NCBI GenBank assembly: GCA_944739405.2
Contig: OX123182.2
Location: 94,666,051-94,730,050 of the forward strand
DNA: 64,000 bases
Source of the DNA: Euclidia mi
Taxonomy: Eukaryota > Arthropoda > Insecta > Lepidoptera > Erebidae
Direction of reading: 5' to 3'
In this document: in pieces, positions 23,736 to 36,465 of the stretch
How positions within the stretch are numbered: the stretch's first letter is position 1
How the letters are laid out: every line of letters starts with the position of its first letter
Notes under the pieces: generated by a model
What the model saw: the letters and a program-made list of their open reading frames with translations, nothing else
The model's database searches: none
Told to the model about the DNA's origin: nothing
Made by a program: the position numbers and the translations under genes

Positions 23736-24488
23736 AAAAATTGGCCAAGTGCGAGTCAGACTCGCGCACGAAAGGTTCCGTGCTTAAAATGCTTAAAAAT
23801 TACGTGCGGAGTAAGGCTGATAGATAAAGTGAAAAACAGTGTGATACCAGAGAAGTGTGGTCTAAAAGAAGATGTAGTGATAAAGATTGAAAAAGGAATG
23901 TTGCGATGGTTTGGACATTTGGAACGGATGGATGAAAGAAGAAAAACGAAAGAAGTGTATCGTGTAAGAATGCACGGAGATGTCAGTAGGGGACGCCTAA
24001 GGCGGACGTACGCCGACTAAATAGGTAACGTACTAAAATAGGGCCAAATTAAAAGTACCCATAACCGGCGAGCATGTATGATGAGGTTAATGAATGTCGA
24101 GGAAGCGAAAGAGGTGTGTTTGAACTGGAGCATTTGGCGTTCCATAGTCTCTGCCTACCCCAATTGGAGACAGGCGTGACGATAGAAAGATAGATAGGTT
24201 TATTTTGAAGGGTAATATACAGTTATATATTCTGTGAACATTTTAATCGTCTACCTGTTACCGTAACATTGAGCAAAAAATGCGAAAAAAGACACGTTTA
24301 TTGTATGGGAACCCCCTTAACATTATTTTTTTGAATTTTTAGTACTAGTTGTTATAGCGGCAACGGAAACACATAATTTGTTTCGAAAATTTAAGCTTTC
24401 TAGCTACATCATCACTACTACAGACAGACAGCGGAGACTTAATAATAGGGTACTGTTTTTACCTTTTAGGTACGGAATCCTAAAAACC
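23736..24488. mobile_element. Interspersed repeat interrupted by a LINE
   Basis: The left part reads TTGGCCAAGTGCGAGTCAG...GAAAGGTTCCGTGC (23,741-23,785). The right part resumes near 24,270 with TGTATGGGAACCCCC and runs through GACAGACAGCGGAGACTTAATAATAGGG to TACGGAATCCTAAAAA. This looks like one non-coding family I associate with lepidopteran genomes, split by the LINE fragment at 23,799-24,200 and some extra sequence. Confidence 0.65.
23799..24200 (+). pseudogene. LINE ORF2 C terminus (fragment 1)
   Basis: The plus strand encodes the end of a non-LTR reverse transcriptase protein (GMLRWFGHLERMDERR, then GRLRRTYAD), with stops at about 24,018 and 24,038. The 3' end GACAGGCGTGACGATA is followed by GAAAGATAGATAG. 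Its closest relative in the window is 47,492-47,895. Only the last ~130 codons survive, the usual result of 5' truncation during target-primed integration. Confidence 0.85.
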
Positions 24489-26425
24489 ACTTCGAATATA
24501 TTCAGTCAGTCTCAATATCGATATAAACAATGTTGTATCACTTCAAATAGTTTGGCTAAGATAGATCGCACCCATGTATTTCCATGTTTCAGCAACAACG
24601 TCAACGGACCGTAAATTTCCCATAAAAGGTATACTGCACTAACAAGCACTGTGATGGATAGAGTGCTTGTAGTTCACAGATAGTTCGGGTTTGACTTTGC
24701 TTCTTAAGGCATCTTACAAAGTATAGGTACCTACGCTATATCTATATACTGCGACTTTGGTTTAGAATGTCAGTACCTACTCATTAATCATTACGTCGCT
24801 GGTCTGTTAAATATCTTTTTAAATTGTGTGAAATGTGTTATCTTTAGAGGTGTTATTTTTAAACTAGATTTCACTATCTAGCTTTTATAAATATAAATTT
24901 GTTTAAGATCAACAGTTTTGTATGAACGTATATAAGTAAACCTGAGCGAATAAGTAATTTGACTTTAGGCACAGAATAGATAGTTCTTACGAACAGAAGC
25001 ACCACTTCGCAAACCAATTTAAAGAAATGGCGACTCTTGCTACTAAGCAAGAAAGTGCAATTCAGCTCGCATAAGCATTCAGTACCTAACGCGATATTGA
25101 CCTAACTGTTCCCGCTCTTTTCTAACACATAGCGCTGTCGCTGTTTGGCGCGGAGCGCGGTGCGCTAGGGTTGTCGACTTGCCGCTGCTACTATAATATT
25201 TATTCATCGTCTATCTACCTACTCGACCACGTACCTAATAAAAAATATTTATACTATAAGTATCCTATCCCACTATGTGTGCTCGTAGAACGAAAACCAC
25301 AAAAATTCTGGTGGTTTACATTTTCACTATACTAATTCTTAGTTATTTCCTAAACGCGTAGACCGATTTACATGATTCAAACAGATAAAATGATTTTTGA
25401 ACTAGATCTTTAATGTGACACCATAATCGTTGAGATATCTCAACAAATAAAAAGTACAATTTTCAAGTTGCTCTCGTAAAATAAATAAAATCAAAATTTC
25501 AAGTTGCTTCCGACACACATCCGTTAAATGAGCAATACTTTGCACCAGACTTGTGATGTGAACATTTTTATTGTTCACTATTAAAATTCACGTTATTAGC
25601 TAGCCCTGCGCGCGAGCGGTGACGACGCGGCGTGGAAGCCGCGCCAAAGTGTAGGCACTTATCGCTGTAGGTACGGCCGAGTGAAGGAGGCCTGCTTTAG
25701 GGGCATACATTCACAATTCAAAAACACGTCTTTATAATAATCTAATAACGACTATACTACTATTTTAGGGTCAACAATTCATCGTGCTTGTCACCAACGA
25801 CAGGCGCTGCTGTTAAGACATTCGCAGCAGCGCTGCAGTATTTTCTAGTAGCGCAATGTTCATTCAAAAGTGACCGTATACCAGATGCGAATATACCAAG
25901 TAAGCTATAATTTTATTCCATACCAATATTTATGTAGTTTTTTAATCGCTTTATTATTAAAAAAATGATGGGAGATGTTGACTTCCATGGTGAATTATCG
26001 GCGCAAAGACAAATAATCAGTAGTTGTACAAATCGTAATTTAAAAAGAAAATACTAATATTTGTAAAAATTGAAAGTAGGTAATTCAAAAGCTAATAAAA
26101 ATAATTTTCACATCCGGATTAATTTGTAGCAAACTTAAAATGTGTTAAAGTTGCAGGAAGAAGAAAGAAATAAAAACTATTTATTTGCCACAAACGCAGA
26201 AAAAGTATAACATATAAAATAAAACATCGCAAGGCATAATAGTAATATGTGACAGATAGGTACACACTCAGCTATATTGTTAGATTGTGATAGTGTCCAC
26301 ATTACAACGCTGGTATTCTGTGTGCACCTTTTGTTAGTTAATTTACTAATACTATAATAATAATCTGATACTATTTAAAATATTTGCAAATATAACATAC
26401 TTACCTATCTAAATTTAAATTCCAG
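24489..26425. other. Intergenic region upstream of the GMC gene
   Basis: No coding region recognised. CpG-rich patches at about 25,120-25,190 and 25,605-25,690 could be promoters, but nothing ties them to the gene. At 25,280-25,530 there is a MITE-like AT-rich stretch with CGTAGACCGATTTACATGATT. The first coding exon of the GMC gene probably lies here or further left and could not be located. Confidence 0.4.
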
Positions 26426-29064
26426 ATTTTCAAAGCTTCGATTTTATTATAGTCGGCGGTGGGACAACTGGTAGTGTACTTGCTAATCGTCTAAGCGAAG
26501 TAGCACATTGGAAGATATTACTGCTTGAAGCTGGCGAAGAACCACCTATTGAATCTAATGTAAGAATATTTTACTTAAATAAATACTATTTATTGTGTTT
26601 CTTTTCAACAGCATATAGTTCAATACTACTTTACTACTAAACATTTCGAACATAAGACAGAGAAGGAAGGATTGCTTAATCCGACTAAAGCCTAGCTGCA
26701 AGCCATAACTGCTGAGCAAATAATCTTCCATATGCATCATTCATCCAAGACAGACACTGGTAGCGCCATCTATCTTTTGTATTGATAGTTAATTATGTCA
26801 ACACCTAGCTAATAAATTCCTTTGCATACCGCAGTGTCAAAACGAGCGATCATTTATCACATTCCCTCCCACAGGCATGCGTCGCTCTAATTGGTCGCGG
26901 AATTCAATGACGCTGCGATAGAGTCGAAGATCAATCGTCACGCTGATCGGTTGCGTCCTTACGCAGCCCCGCGCCGCGCCGAACGTGTGCAATACCGCAA
27001 TATTTACCGCTTTTATACTATAAACGAGAACTAAACCGCCCGCGGGTGTAGTGGAGTGATCTGTGCAGCTTCAAGCTAGATCAAAAAGGAGTGATCAGTT
27101 TTGTAGCCCGACTCTGAAAGACGCCGGCGGCCGCCATTTTGTAAAGAAGAAGACTGACTTACAAGGTAAGGCGTGCCTCCTATATCCTATAGTCATAAGA
27201 TCGCTCGTTCACCCACTCTTCTAGGCGATTTACCAGCCATTCTTGATACAGTCCACAATATTAATATTTTTCCATATCACGAAATCGCCTAGTACATATT
27301 TCGGTGCAACGCCGAACCAGACACAACAATACAATGCGACTAGATTTCTATGTCTTATCTCATTATTAAATCTAACACAAACATCGTATCTTCGTCCATG
27401 CATTTAATATTCAGTTTCAATAAATGGTACTACCTTTTCAGATTCCAGGTTATGACTATAATATTGAAGATAGTAAGTATAATTGGAAATATCCGGTGGC
27501 TAACAATGGCGTCGCAGCTCAGGCTATTTTTAATGGGTCTATAAACATATCAGCTGGCAAAATGTTTGGTGGTTCTAGTAGTCTCAATAACATGCATTAT
27601 ATTCGAGGCAACGAAAGAGACTATCAAACTTGGTACGAAGAAGGTGATAAATACTGGAATGCAAATAACATAAGAAGATGTTTCAAGAAAGCCGAAAGTC
27701 TGCAGAACCAAGAAATGGTTTGTGATCCTAGTATTAATAACTTTTATGGGTATACTGGACCATTAGCTATAAATAAGATTAATAGTACTCTTAGAAAGGA
27801 AACTAATAGAGTATTGAAGGCATGGCGTGAGATCGGCATTAAAATTGTTCCTGATATGAACGTAGCTGGTCTATTCGGAGCTGGTGAAGTGCCAGTAACT
27901 GCAGCTGACGGAGTAAGACAAAGTTCATATAAGGCGTATTTAGTGCCGGTGAAAGACAGATTTAACTTAAAGATTCTCAAGAATGCGTATGTCACAAAGA
28001 TTTTAATAACTAATGGCACAAAAGTAGCATTCGGCGTTGAAGTAGAAAAGAACGGCAAGATAATGACTTTTTATTCAGTCAATGATGTTATTATAAGTGC
28101 CGGTGCTGTACGATCACCGCAACTTCTGATGGTTTCTGGTGTTGGCCCTAAAGAACATCTGCATTCTAAGAATATCACTTGTTTATGTGATTCTCCAATG
28201 GTTGGTCAGAATATGCAGGATCATTTGTCCATTCCTCTAACTGTTTATGCTAAGATGCTGGATGAACAGCCAACTGGAGGAGAACTGTCGGATACTATAA
28301 ACTACATGTTCAATAGAACTAGTCGTTTGGCCCACAGTGATGTAAGGACAGATATAGTGGCATATTATTCAGCTCAAAAGAACGTAACTGTTCCAGAGTA
28401 TAGGCTCCAGCTAATGATCAAACCAAAATCAAGCAAGAATTTAAAACAGATTTTGACCTCTATAAATAGATTTAAAAAATCTATAGTGGATTTTATAACC
28501 AATTTGAACGAAAACTATGCTCTGTATTATTTTGCTTTCAGTCTTTTGCATCCTTATTCAAGAGGAAATATTTCTCTAAGTTCAAATGATTCAAAAGATC
28601 CTCCATTGATGTTTCTAAATTACTTTAGCGATGGTAGAGATTTGAACATTGCAGTAAAAGGACTTAAAATGGCATCAAAAGTGGTGGAGACAAAATATTT
28701 CAAAACCATGGGTGGATTCTTAGGAAGAATGCCATGGCCTAAATGTGAACATGAAGTTTTAGATAGTGAACAATATTGGAGGTGTATTTGTCTAAATATG
28801 GTGTCGTCTTCGAATAATTTTGTGGGCACGTGCAAGATGGGATCTGATGCCAAGACTTCAGTAGTGGGTAGTAGCCTAAAAGTTCACGGAATCAGTAATG
28901 TGCGAGTGATTGATGCTAGCATTATACCAAAAATAACTAGCGGTAATATTAATGCAGTATCGATTATGATTGGAGAAATGGGTGCAGAAGTAATAAAACA
29001 GGATTACGACAGACGCAATCGTAAATTTAAGAAATTATGTGAAAAGGATGGATTTGATTTGTAA
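26426..29064 (+). CDS. GMC-family FAD oxidoreductase, ecdysone-oxidase-like (two exons seen)
   Basis: Coding exons are 26,426-26,559 (acceptor TTCCAG, donor AAT|GTAAGA) and 27,442-29,064 (acceptor TTTTCAG, stop TAA), joined in phase 0 across an 882-bp intron. Exon one gives the FAD-binding Rossmann loop (IIVGGGTTGSVLANRLSE) and the LLLEAGEE strand. Exon two gives GKMFGGSSSLNN (first GMC signature, about 27,556-27,591), SAGAVRSPQLLMVSGVGP (second signature, about 28,100) and the C-terminal HGISNVRVIDASIIP and SGNINAVSIMIGE. In this family flavin oxidises alcohols or sugars. Insect members include glucose dehydrogenase and ecdysone oxidase, usually secreted. The N-terminal exon (start and any signal peptide) is not identified. 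The His expected in H-x-V-G-T-C is Asn (28,816-28,818). No stops or frameshifts, so the gene is probably expressed. The substrate cannot be told. Confidence 0.9.
26560..27441 (+). other. GMC intron with promoter-like GC-rich stretch
   Basis: At 26,870-27,165 GC content rises sharply. TTTTATACTATAAACG near 27,010 resembles a TATA region, and CGGCGGCCGCCATTTTG is followed by ACAAG|GTAAG at 27,161-27,170, a near-ideal splice donor. This fits an alternative untranslated first exon or an inserted LTR/transposon promoter. No flanking target duplication was found. If spliced to 27,442 it would yield a protein lacking the FAD loop. Confidence 0.4.
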
Positions 29065-29220
29065 TACGGTTAGTTCAGTGTTTACTCGTTTTAATATTAT
29101 GGCGCAATTTGTCATTTATTTTCAATCTCTTATCGTATATTTTGCACTGCAGCATTGCCATTTTTTCACACTGACAAAAGAGCAGTAAAAAGTGTATTTA
29201 TTATTATTAAAGTAAATCAG

Positions 29221-29226
29221 AATAAA
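29221..29226 (+). terminator. Poly(A) signal of the GMC gene
   Basis: AATAAA about 157 bp after the stop codon. A second AATAAA-type site is near 29,250-29,260. Confidence 0.5.
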
Positions 29227-29264
29227 ACATGTCAAACATCTAAATTGTTTAATAAATAATACGT

Positions 29265-30688
29265 GAAGATGTAGACTTGAAGTCTGTATGTATAAGGAGT
29301 GATTGGAAAACTATGATTGAATATCCCTCTTCACGGGACTACTATTTATAAATTATATAATTTACAATCTTGATTAAAAGTTAATAAAAGTTTCCAGACG
29401 GACACAGAAGAGCATTGTCAATTTATTCAATCTGCCAGATTTTAACAGGCTAACTTTGATAAATTTATTGTTTACTGTTTGATATCGAACGTCAAGCTAA
29501 GCTATTTGTATGAATAAACGCCGACAATAAGGCTTGGATGTTTGATAGTGCTTGAATCGATTTTTTGCCTGACTGCGCCAGAAGAGGGTTATTATTTATG
29601 AAGGATTAGAGCAAGTCACTTATTACTTTAAGAGTGAATGTTTTCACAAAATATTAACATTGGTATAGAAGTACACGATTTTGTTTAACCAAATACATTT
29701 TGTAAACATTAATCCATTTTTTTTTGAGTACCCGTAATAACATTAATTTAATGAAGTACAATGAATAAATTTTGAACTTTAACCCTCAGAATGTAACGTT
29801 AAACGTTGCCTTTTCTGTTTGTAGGATTATAGGATATTATTGTACGATTTTTATTATCATAAGTAAAGCATGAAGTTCCCGAAGTTTTTGTTTGTTCTGC
29901 TGAAGTTATTTTATAATATTTTATTTAGAATATAACACTTCAAATGTTTTAGTTAACTTGGAAGTTTTCAGTGTTACAATGCAAGAATATTGAAGACAGA
30001 TTGAAGAGAAAAAGGTCATCGTCTTTGTTTGTTTTATTGCTACGAATATTCAATGTATTCGACCAATGATTCCCAAAGTTAACTGAGCTCCGACCCATCA
30101 AACAAAAATTCCAATTTGAAACCTACTTGTTAGCTGTTTTTTGACAATAAGGAGGCATAATCTGGATGATAAAGACGTAAAGGGGAGCGGAACTTGCGTC
30201 AGTCACTCAATATTGGCTACCAGTGGGTCGCGACCCCAAGTTTTGGAAATACTGTATTTTACCACTCAGCAAGATCCGCTAGAATCTTTTATTTTCTTTA
30301 ATTGTACTTACTATTTCATAGTTGTGATTGTGATTTTAGTCGGCGCCACTGCTCAATAGCATTAAGCTTGTTATTTTTACCATCGGTCATTTGTCTGCAT
30401 ACATTAAATATTATTTCCGAAAAATTTGGAACAATATTTGGCTTATGCGGCTGCATTCACAACGATATTAGCTTAATATATACAATGTATAATAATGAAG
30501 CGATAACCGTAAGATATTTCCCCCTCTTAAAGAAATTTTGCCGTTTTTTGCCAAGATTATAAATATGGTCCACAAATCGCAAAAATAAGCAATATTCCTG
30601 AAGATACTAGTGAAAGTAGTGGCTGGGATTTACTCCAATTTTTGACTCTTTGTTATTTCTTTGTTTATCATCATAATTTTATCATTTC
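29265..30688. other. No gene seen
   Basis: AT-rich DNA downstream of the GMC gene. Short open frames (for example 30,141-30,359) carry no motif. Confidence 0.45.
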
Positions 30689-30689
30689 A

Positions 30690-30750
30690 GTCTAGATATG
30701 TCCCTTGCTGGACGTAGGCCTCCCCAAGGCTATCATGCCTCGGTTATTTC
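30690..30750 (-). mobile_element. LINE 3' tail fragment
   Basis: ATGTCCCTTGCTGGACGTAGGCCTCCCCAAGGC is the reverse-strand form of the common tail. Confidence 0.65.
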
Positions 30751-30934
30751 TTTGTTACTCCGGATTTAATTTGCAATGTGAATCTTATTCAGGTTTTATT
30801 TATTGTATAGTTGATTATAAAGCTATGCTACTCACGTTTGTAATTATTTTTTCGAATTCCTTTATATAATATAAAATTATAATCTTCTTAGTAGAAATTG
30901 ATTTTATTTAAACTACGCCATACTATATCTTGTC

Positions 30935-31170
30935 CGTGTGGTGACGGATTAAGAATACGGAATGTCACCACCCCATATCATCCCATGGGTGTCGTAAGAG
31001 CCGACAGAGGGAGCATATTATGCAGAGAACAACACTGTAAAAGAAGGAAAACTTGATACAAACCCTATACCAACCCATTTGGCCAGCATGGTATAGTAGG
31101 CCAATTCCTCCTTTCAAAGGAGAGGCCTAGTCCAGCAGTGGACTGTGAAAGGCTGATGATGATGATACGA
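30935..31170 (+). mobile_element. LINE 3' end fragment
   Basis: Includes GGTGTCGTAAGAGCCGACAGAGGGA, then TATAGTAGGCCAATTCCTCC, GGAGAGGCCTAGTCCAGCAGTGGACTG and the tail GGCTGATGATGATGAT. No intact coding part. Confidence 0.7.
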
Positions 31171-34100
31171 TATCTGCACTGCTCGCCACAGCGGCCGGGC
31201 GATAGTGCTCCTGCGGTCAGCAGCGGCGTCGCGTTATAATCATTCTTTAAAAACAATTTCATACATTTTCTCAGTATAATGGCGGATTAAATACTATAAA
31301 CAGATGAGGATAAAAATTCATCATAAGAAAGGAAACTTATATAAATACAATTTGCTGAAATGATTACAAACCAAACAAGTAACCATTATAAGACATTTTT
31401 TACAATGTGTTTTTTACTAAATTAAAAGAATTTTTTTGACATGTCCGGGTTTTACCCGCACCCTCGAGGTTTATTATATAAGGATTATTCAAATCAATTG
31501 TCCTTTTTGTAAGGCATTACACAGTATCAATCAAAACATTTGTGTTATTTGAAATAAACAAAATGAGATAGATGTAATCCTTCTTTAATGTACAATAGAT
31601 TAATTAGTAAAGGACAAGATTGCGAAAAAGAATCACAGTCTTAAATAAATCAAATCAGAGTGGGTTAAAATACCCTACCTATTCAAATTAACAGCTTTTT
31701 CTAGTTGTTCCTATCGTTAAGATTAAAAATAGAAAAACAAATTATTTCTCTTTTCGCGTCGACTGGTCTGATTCTATTTAAGAGTACCTATATGGAACTG
31801 CGAACCTTTTAAAAACCGCATTTTATGCAATAAATTAATATTCTTCTATCTAACGACACTACTGGATCACTGCACTCTGAGACAGCGACTTTATTTATTT
31901 TATGATAAGAGCTTTTAGTTCCCACGTTTACATTTTTTACTAAGCGAAGTTGAGAGGCACATCAATCGAAATGGCTTCACTGCGTGCCATATATACGTGA
32001 TAGAGAAAAGACAAGTAGCATTTTTATGAAAAATCATACTATAACGGTGCTGTTTAAGTTTCGAGTGGCTAAACAATTCCTATACAGTTATATGGACGTC
32101 TAGAATTCTACATAAATTTTAATACGTATTTCTTACGTAGTTATATAACAAACATCTAGACGCGATGTCATAATACTCTTTAATCAACCTTACAATAATA
32201 GAATTAGTATCAAACCCAGCACAATACCTTTTATCCACGATCGTTGAATTCGGTAGCTCTATACCTAGACGTATACCAATTGCAATCGACCTGACGTTAC
32301 CTGACGACGTATTAGAAAAACCACACAAGCTTTTTCTGCGTCCCATCGATCATTGTTCCCGGGCATATAAGAAAAATGATCTGTAAATTTTTCAAGTTCC
32401 CTTTGCCTCTTATTTTTGTCTTCCCTTCTATTTTTATTTGCTTCCCCTATACGGTTTATTATGGCAATGATGAATAATATCATTCTCTTATTTTTATGAC
32501 AGGACTTTTATTTGACTAACCGCTCGAACCGACCGCTTTGGCCCTCTAAAAAAACATTCGTTGCAGAATAATGTTGTTGGACGTTGAGCTCCATTGAACA
32601 GTGCTGATAGAGAAGGAATTGCTGATCAACAAATAGTCGGAGAGGTCAAACTATTTTTGTTTGTACTGAATCTTGTTATATGTGTTTTTCTAAAGCATGT
32701 GTTTACCTTGACTAACCTAAAGCGTATACGGCATGGTTTAGGCAGTTGCTGAAAGTTGTCGTTTCAATTTTGTGTGAAGTTTGTGTCCAGTGATTTGCTG
32801 AATGATATGTATTTAGTTACTTAACTGTACTGTAAGGAGTGACATTCGAATTTAGTAATATCGCGATGTCTCTAAAACGAAGATCAGCTATAATCCGATA
32901 CCAACCCTAACATCGCCTAAAATACTTTTAGGTCGTCTATATCCCATAGTACAATAAGATGATACAAAGAAACAATAGATGCATGTCAGTTATATTTTAA
33001 AGTAAGCCGTCATAGACTAGCCCTGATTTACGTTTATTAAATATACTTGTATAAAAGCAAAGTTAACGTCCATAGAAAGCCCATGATCACTATCACACGG
33101 CACTATTTCAAAGAATACTTATCTAGTCGTATACTAATGTATGTATGTTATAATCTTAAAGTTCCAACAATATATTGTAACTGTAAAATTATGTTCGCTA
33201 GAGTGAACAGCCAGTATCTTTGTGATAAAATTTCACGTCGCTCTGAACTACAATAAAGTTTTGTTTCAGTATTTGAAATTTACCTAAATGTGGTATCCTA
33301 CTGTACGACGAAGGAAACTTTGCTTCGGTACCTATTAATTACTGCGGCAGATTACCACAGGATTACAAATCTGTCTAGGTTATTCTTAAGCATATTTCAC
33401 TGATATGCATAATTTAGTATCGCATTCGTGTGGGATTAGGTAAAATGGGGAATAATAGTACTTAGTTAGCTGAGTTAACGTCTTGCGTAATAAAGTGCTA
33501 GTTTACTATTGTGCTTATATCTCCATGATATGGCGTTGTTTTAGAAAATACTGTGGTCGTGTCTGCAATTTTAATCTATTTACTTTTGAGGTAGCGAACT
33601 TTTTTTCTAGAGTAGAAAAAATATATCTACATATTTTTATATGGTTTTATCGTAAACTCATGTATTATATGTTTGCGATAGTAAGTTTTAAAAGATATAT
33701 ATTATAGTGTGTCTATAAAAATATAAATAAACTCGCAGGGTTGACAATCTTATTTCAAATATATAATTAGTTCTTAACATTATTCTTTAAACAAGATTCT
33801 GTAACACGTGTCCTATCCCACAAGTCTCTTTTTTCGTTTATATAAAAAAGCCAACAAGCTCATCAAATTGACTGATATTACAAGAATTAAATATTTGATG
33901 ACCCAGCCAAGTCGTTATATGTAACAAAACTACAGTCAAATGCACTTATGTAAGCAATAACAACGCGAAGAATTAACCGCTCCCAATATTGCTTTTATGA
34001 TTCCCCGACGATTTTCCGTATTTCAATATAGCAGCGAATGAAAGCAAAGCAAATACTCATATATCTTGTCAACGATTGTTCTGATTCACGCACACTTAAA

Positions 34101-34300
34101 CTTATACTCGGTCCAGTGATGGCCCCTACGGTAAACCGTTCCTTTGAACGCCGATTGTCAGAATGGCTCGACCAAAAACGTTCAAGGGAGAAAACTGTTA
34201 TGCGATTCTATGTGATTATGTGCGAGAATATAGGCTACGTTCTTATACGTGATTACAATATTTCTTTCTAAGACGATTTAATAAATAAGTTATTTGCATT
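31171..34300. other. No gene seen
   Basis: AT-rich intergenic sequence. Open frames are short and without motifs. GACGCGATGTCATAAT at about 32,159 recurs at about 35,133, a small unexplained repeat. Confidence 0.45.
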
Positions 34301-34310
34301 GCCTGTATTT

Positions 34311-34684
34311 CATCCTCATCACCCTCCTAGTGTTATCCCAGTTTCATTCTGGGGTCCGCTTAGTAGTCCAACCGGATTTAGCTGAATATTAGCTTTCCGC
34401 AGAACGACTGCCTGTCTGACCTGCGCAACCCGAATAGCGATATTCGAAGGTTTAGAATAGTGTCAGATTGTTTAGAGGTGCTGAAGTCCTATAACGACTG
34501 TCCAAGATCTTCATGACAATCGGGACCAACAGCTTAACGTGCTCTCCGAGGCACAGGCAAGCGTTAATTAACAATTCAATACGCACATGACTCCGAAAAG
34601 TCATTGGGTGCGCGCCGTGGATTCGAACCCGATAGTTCGACCCTCCGCATGGCAGTCTGTTGGCATTTCCACTAGGCTATCGCT
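34311..34684 (-). mobile_element. Full-length tRNA-derived SINE with target duplication
   Basis: The minus strand starts at the tRNA-like head (AGCGATAGCCTAGTGGAAATG, A box; GGGTTCGAATCC, B box) and ends at the left with CTGGGATAACACTAGGAGGGTGATGAGGATG. It is flanked by the perfect 10-bp direct repeat GCCTGTATTT at 34,301-34,310 and 34,685-34,694. This is a different family from the SINE at 8,435. A 3' fragment is at 22,605. Confidence 0.9.
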
Positions 34685-34867
34685 GCCTGTATTTATAGTT
34701 TAAAAATCGAATTGCGGCATAATATTGCTTTGAATACTGTTCAGATTACTATCTAATTATATTTTTTTGTGAACCTTAGGTAAAGTAGTAACGTTGCCTA
34801 CTTAGCCTTTCCGATTTGAATTGTTTCATCAAACGCTTAAAACGTATGCAAGTGTGCAAGATATACA

Positions 34868-34945
34868 AAGCTATCGAACCCACGACACTCGGCACAGCGC
34901 TAAACGGCGAGGCGCCCGCTTAAACCACTACGCCATAAACATGTA
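34868..34945 (-). repeat. tRNA-like SINE head
   Basis: On the minus strand TATGGCGTAGTGGTTTAAGC (A-box type) and GTGGGTTCGATAGC (B box). No following CCA-stem partner, so it is not a functional tRNA gene. A related remnant is at 38,590-38,625. Confidence 0.5.
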
Positions 34946-35196
34946 TGAAAGAAACATTTATTTTATAAAGAATAAAATCACTTTATAGTTACTATAATAA
35001 TACTATTTGTTCATTACTTTAGTAAAAATAAAGTTATTTGATTCTCTATAAAATCAATGTGTATTTATAAAAATTGTTATTAATTTGCCTTATGTGCTAA
35101 TTAAACAGCTTCTAACGCTTTTTGTCACTAAGACGCGATGTCATAATATTGATTGTCTTTGTTGGATTGATTGTCTTTGTTGCTATAAGATGCATG

Positions 35197-35240
35197 TTCA
35201 GTATAACCTTTTGTCTACAGAGACATAAGGTTATACTGAA
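35197..35240. repeat. 20-bp hairpin with 4-base loop
   Basis: TTCAGTATAACCTTTTGTCT, loop ACAG, then its reverse complement with one mismatch. It sits beside a short direct repeat GATTGTCTTTGTTG at about 35,152-35,181. Confidence 0.8.
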
Positions 35241-35651
35241 CCCTGTAATCATATCTAGTTTTTGTTCGTATTTCGGTTTCGAATACGCAGCCTAATGGAC
35301 ATTGTCCAAGCGTATATCGTATTGCGGGTACATAACGTTGCTATCGTACACTCTATCTTTATTTAATATCGAATATCATGTGAAAGCTGGCCAATGGCAG
35401 CTTTTCTGGAATACTACTTGTATAAATTGCAAGACTTCTAATAATATTATAAGAAAACACTGCTTAAGTTAAAATTAGTTAAGAATGATAGAATGCGATG
35501 TTGATGGTGACTGACTGACAACTGAAAATAAAACAAAAATATAAAATGTTGAGTGCGCACAAGTATGTACGCTTTTGCGACGGACCATACGTAAAAATAT
35601 CACGATTGTTTCTAAAATGGTATTCTGAAGCATAACTCATAACACAACATT

Positions 35652-35790
35652 ACTTCATGCCTCTATCCCCGAAAGGGGATGAGGTGTAATAAACACCCAC
35701 ACTTTTCCAGTTATATTTCGGTCCTAATGTAAAAGGGGGCGAGCCTATTGCCACCTACCAGGCATATTCTAAAGCCTGATTAAAAAATGG
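35652..35790 (-). mobile_element. SINE 3' fragment
   Basis: TATCCCCGAAAGGGGATGAGGTGTAATAAACACCC and GGGGGCGAGCCTATTGCC match the 3' half of the SINE family at 8,435-8,685. The head is lost. Confidence 0.7.
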
Positions 35791-36465
35791 CTTTTATCGG
35801 ATTCGCGGGCTAGGAACTAGCAACGGCGATCCTACCGCATGTGTCTTCATATTTAATCTAGTAGGACGTAGGTCAATGCAAACTTTGACGAATTATGAAC
35901 CTATACCTATAATCAAAGATATATAACAATGTGTCATTTATTCGCGATACACAACCTAAAACTAAACGGGTAATTTGGTGATGATGGAATGTATGGACGT
36001 TTGTTGTTATTTCACGCAAAAACTACCTATCGCACGGATTCTGATGAAATTTTGTAGTAATGTAAAATGATAAATTTTGAAAGACAAAATACCGAGAACG
36101 TGTAGAGTGATAATATATTATGATATTTCACGTGAGAGAGTCGAGTTGCAACGCATTTCCGCGTAGTGAAATCTCAAAGGAATTATTAATACTTTCCTCA
36201 AATCGTCGAGGATTTCTGTATAAACTCATGAATGATGTCTGGATTTTTCCTTAAGCCAAATAAACAAAGACACACATGAATTCTTTATCCATAAGTGAGC
36301 TATAGGTTTATTGATAATTGCTTTTTTTAATCCAAGTAAGAAATCGAAAGAATTTTAAATAAAATCGTCGAAAAAAGGAGATACTGATTACAAGAATAAG
36401 TCTAACGTTTAATTGGATATAAGAATTTGAAAGCTAGACATAACTTATTACAGATTTAATTACGT

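Noticed and set aside
32119..32483. Overlapping minus-strand frames of 72-75 codons
   Set aside because: No motif, no splice or start context, and composition like the surrounding intergenic DNA.
34868..34945. Possible tRNA gene
   Set aside because: A- and B-box-like motifs are present, but the sequence cannot be folded by eye into a proper acceptor stem and cloverleaf. It fits a SINE head.
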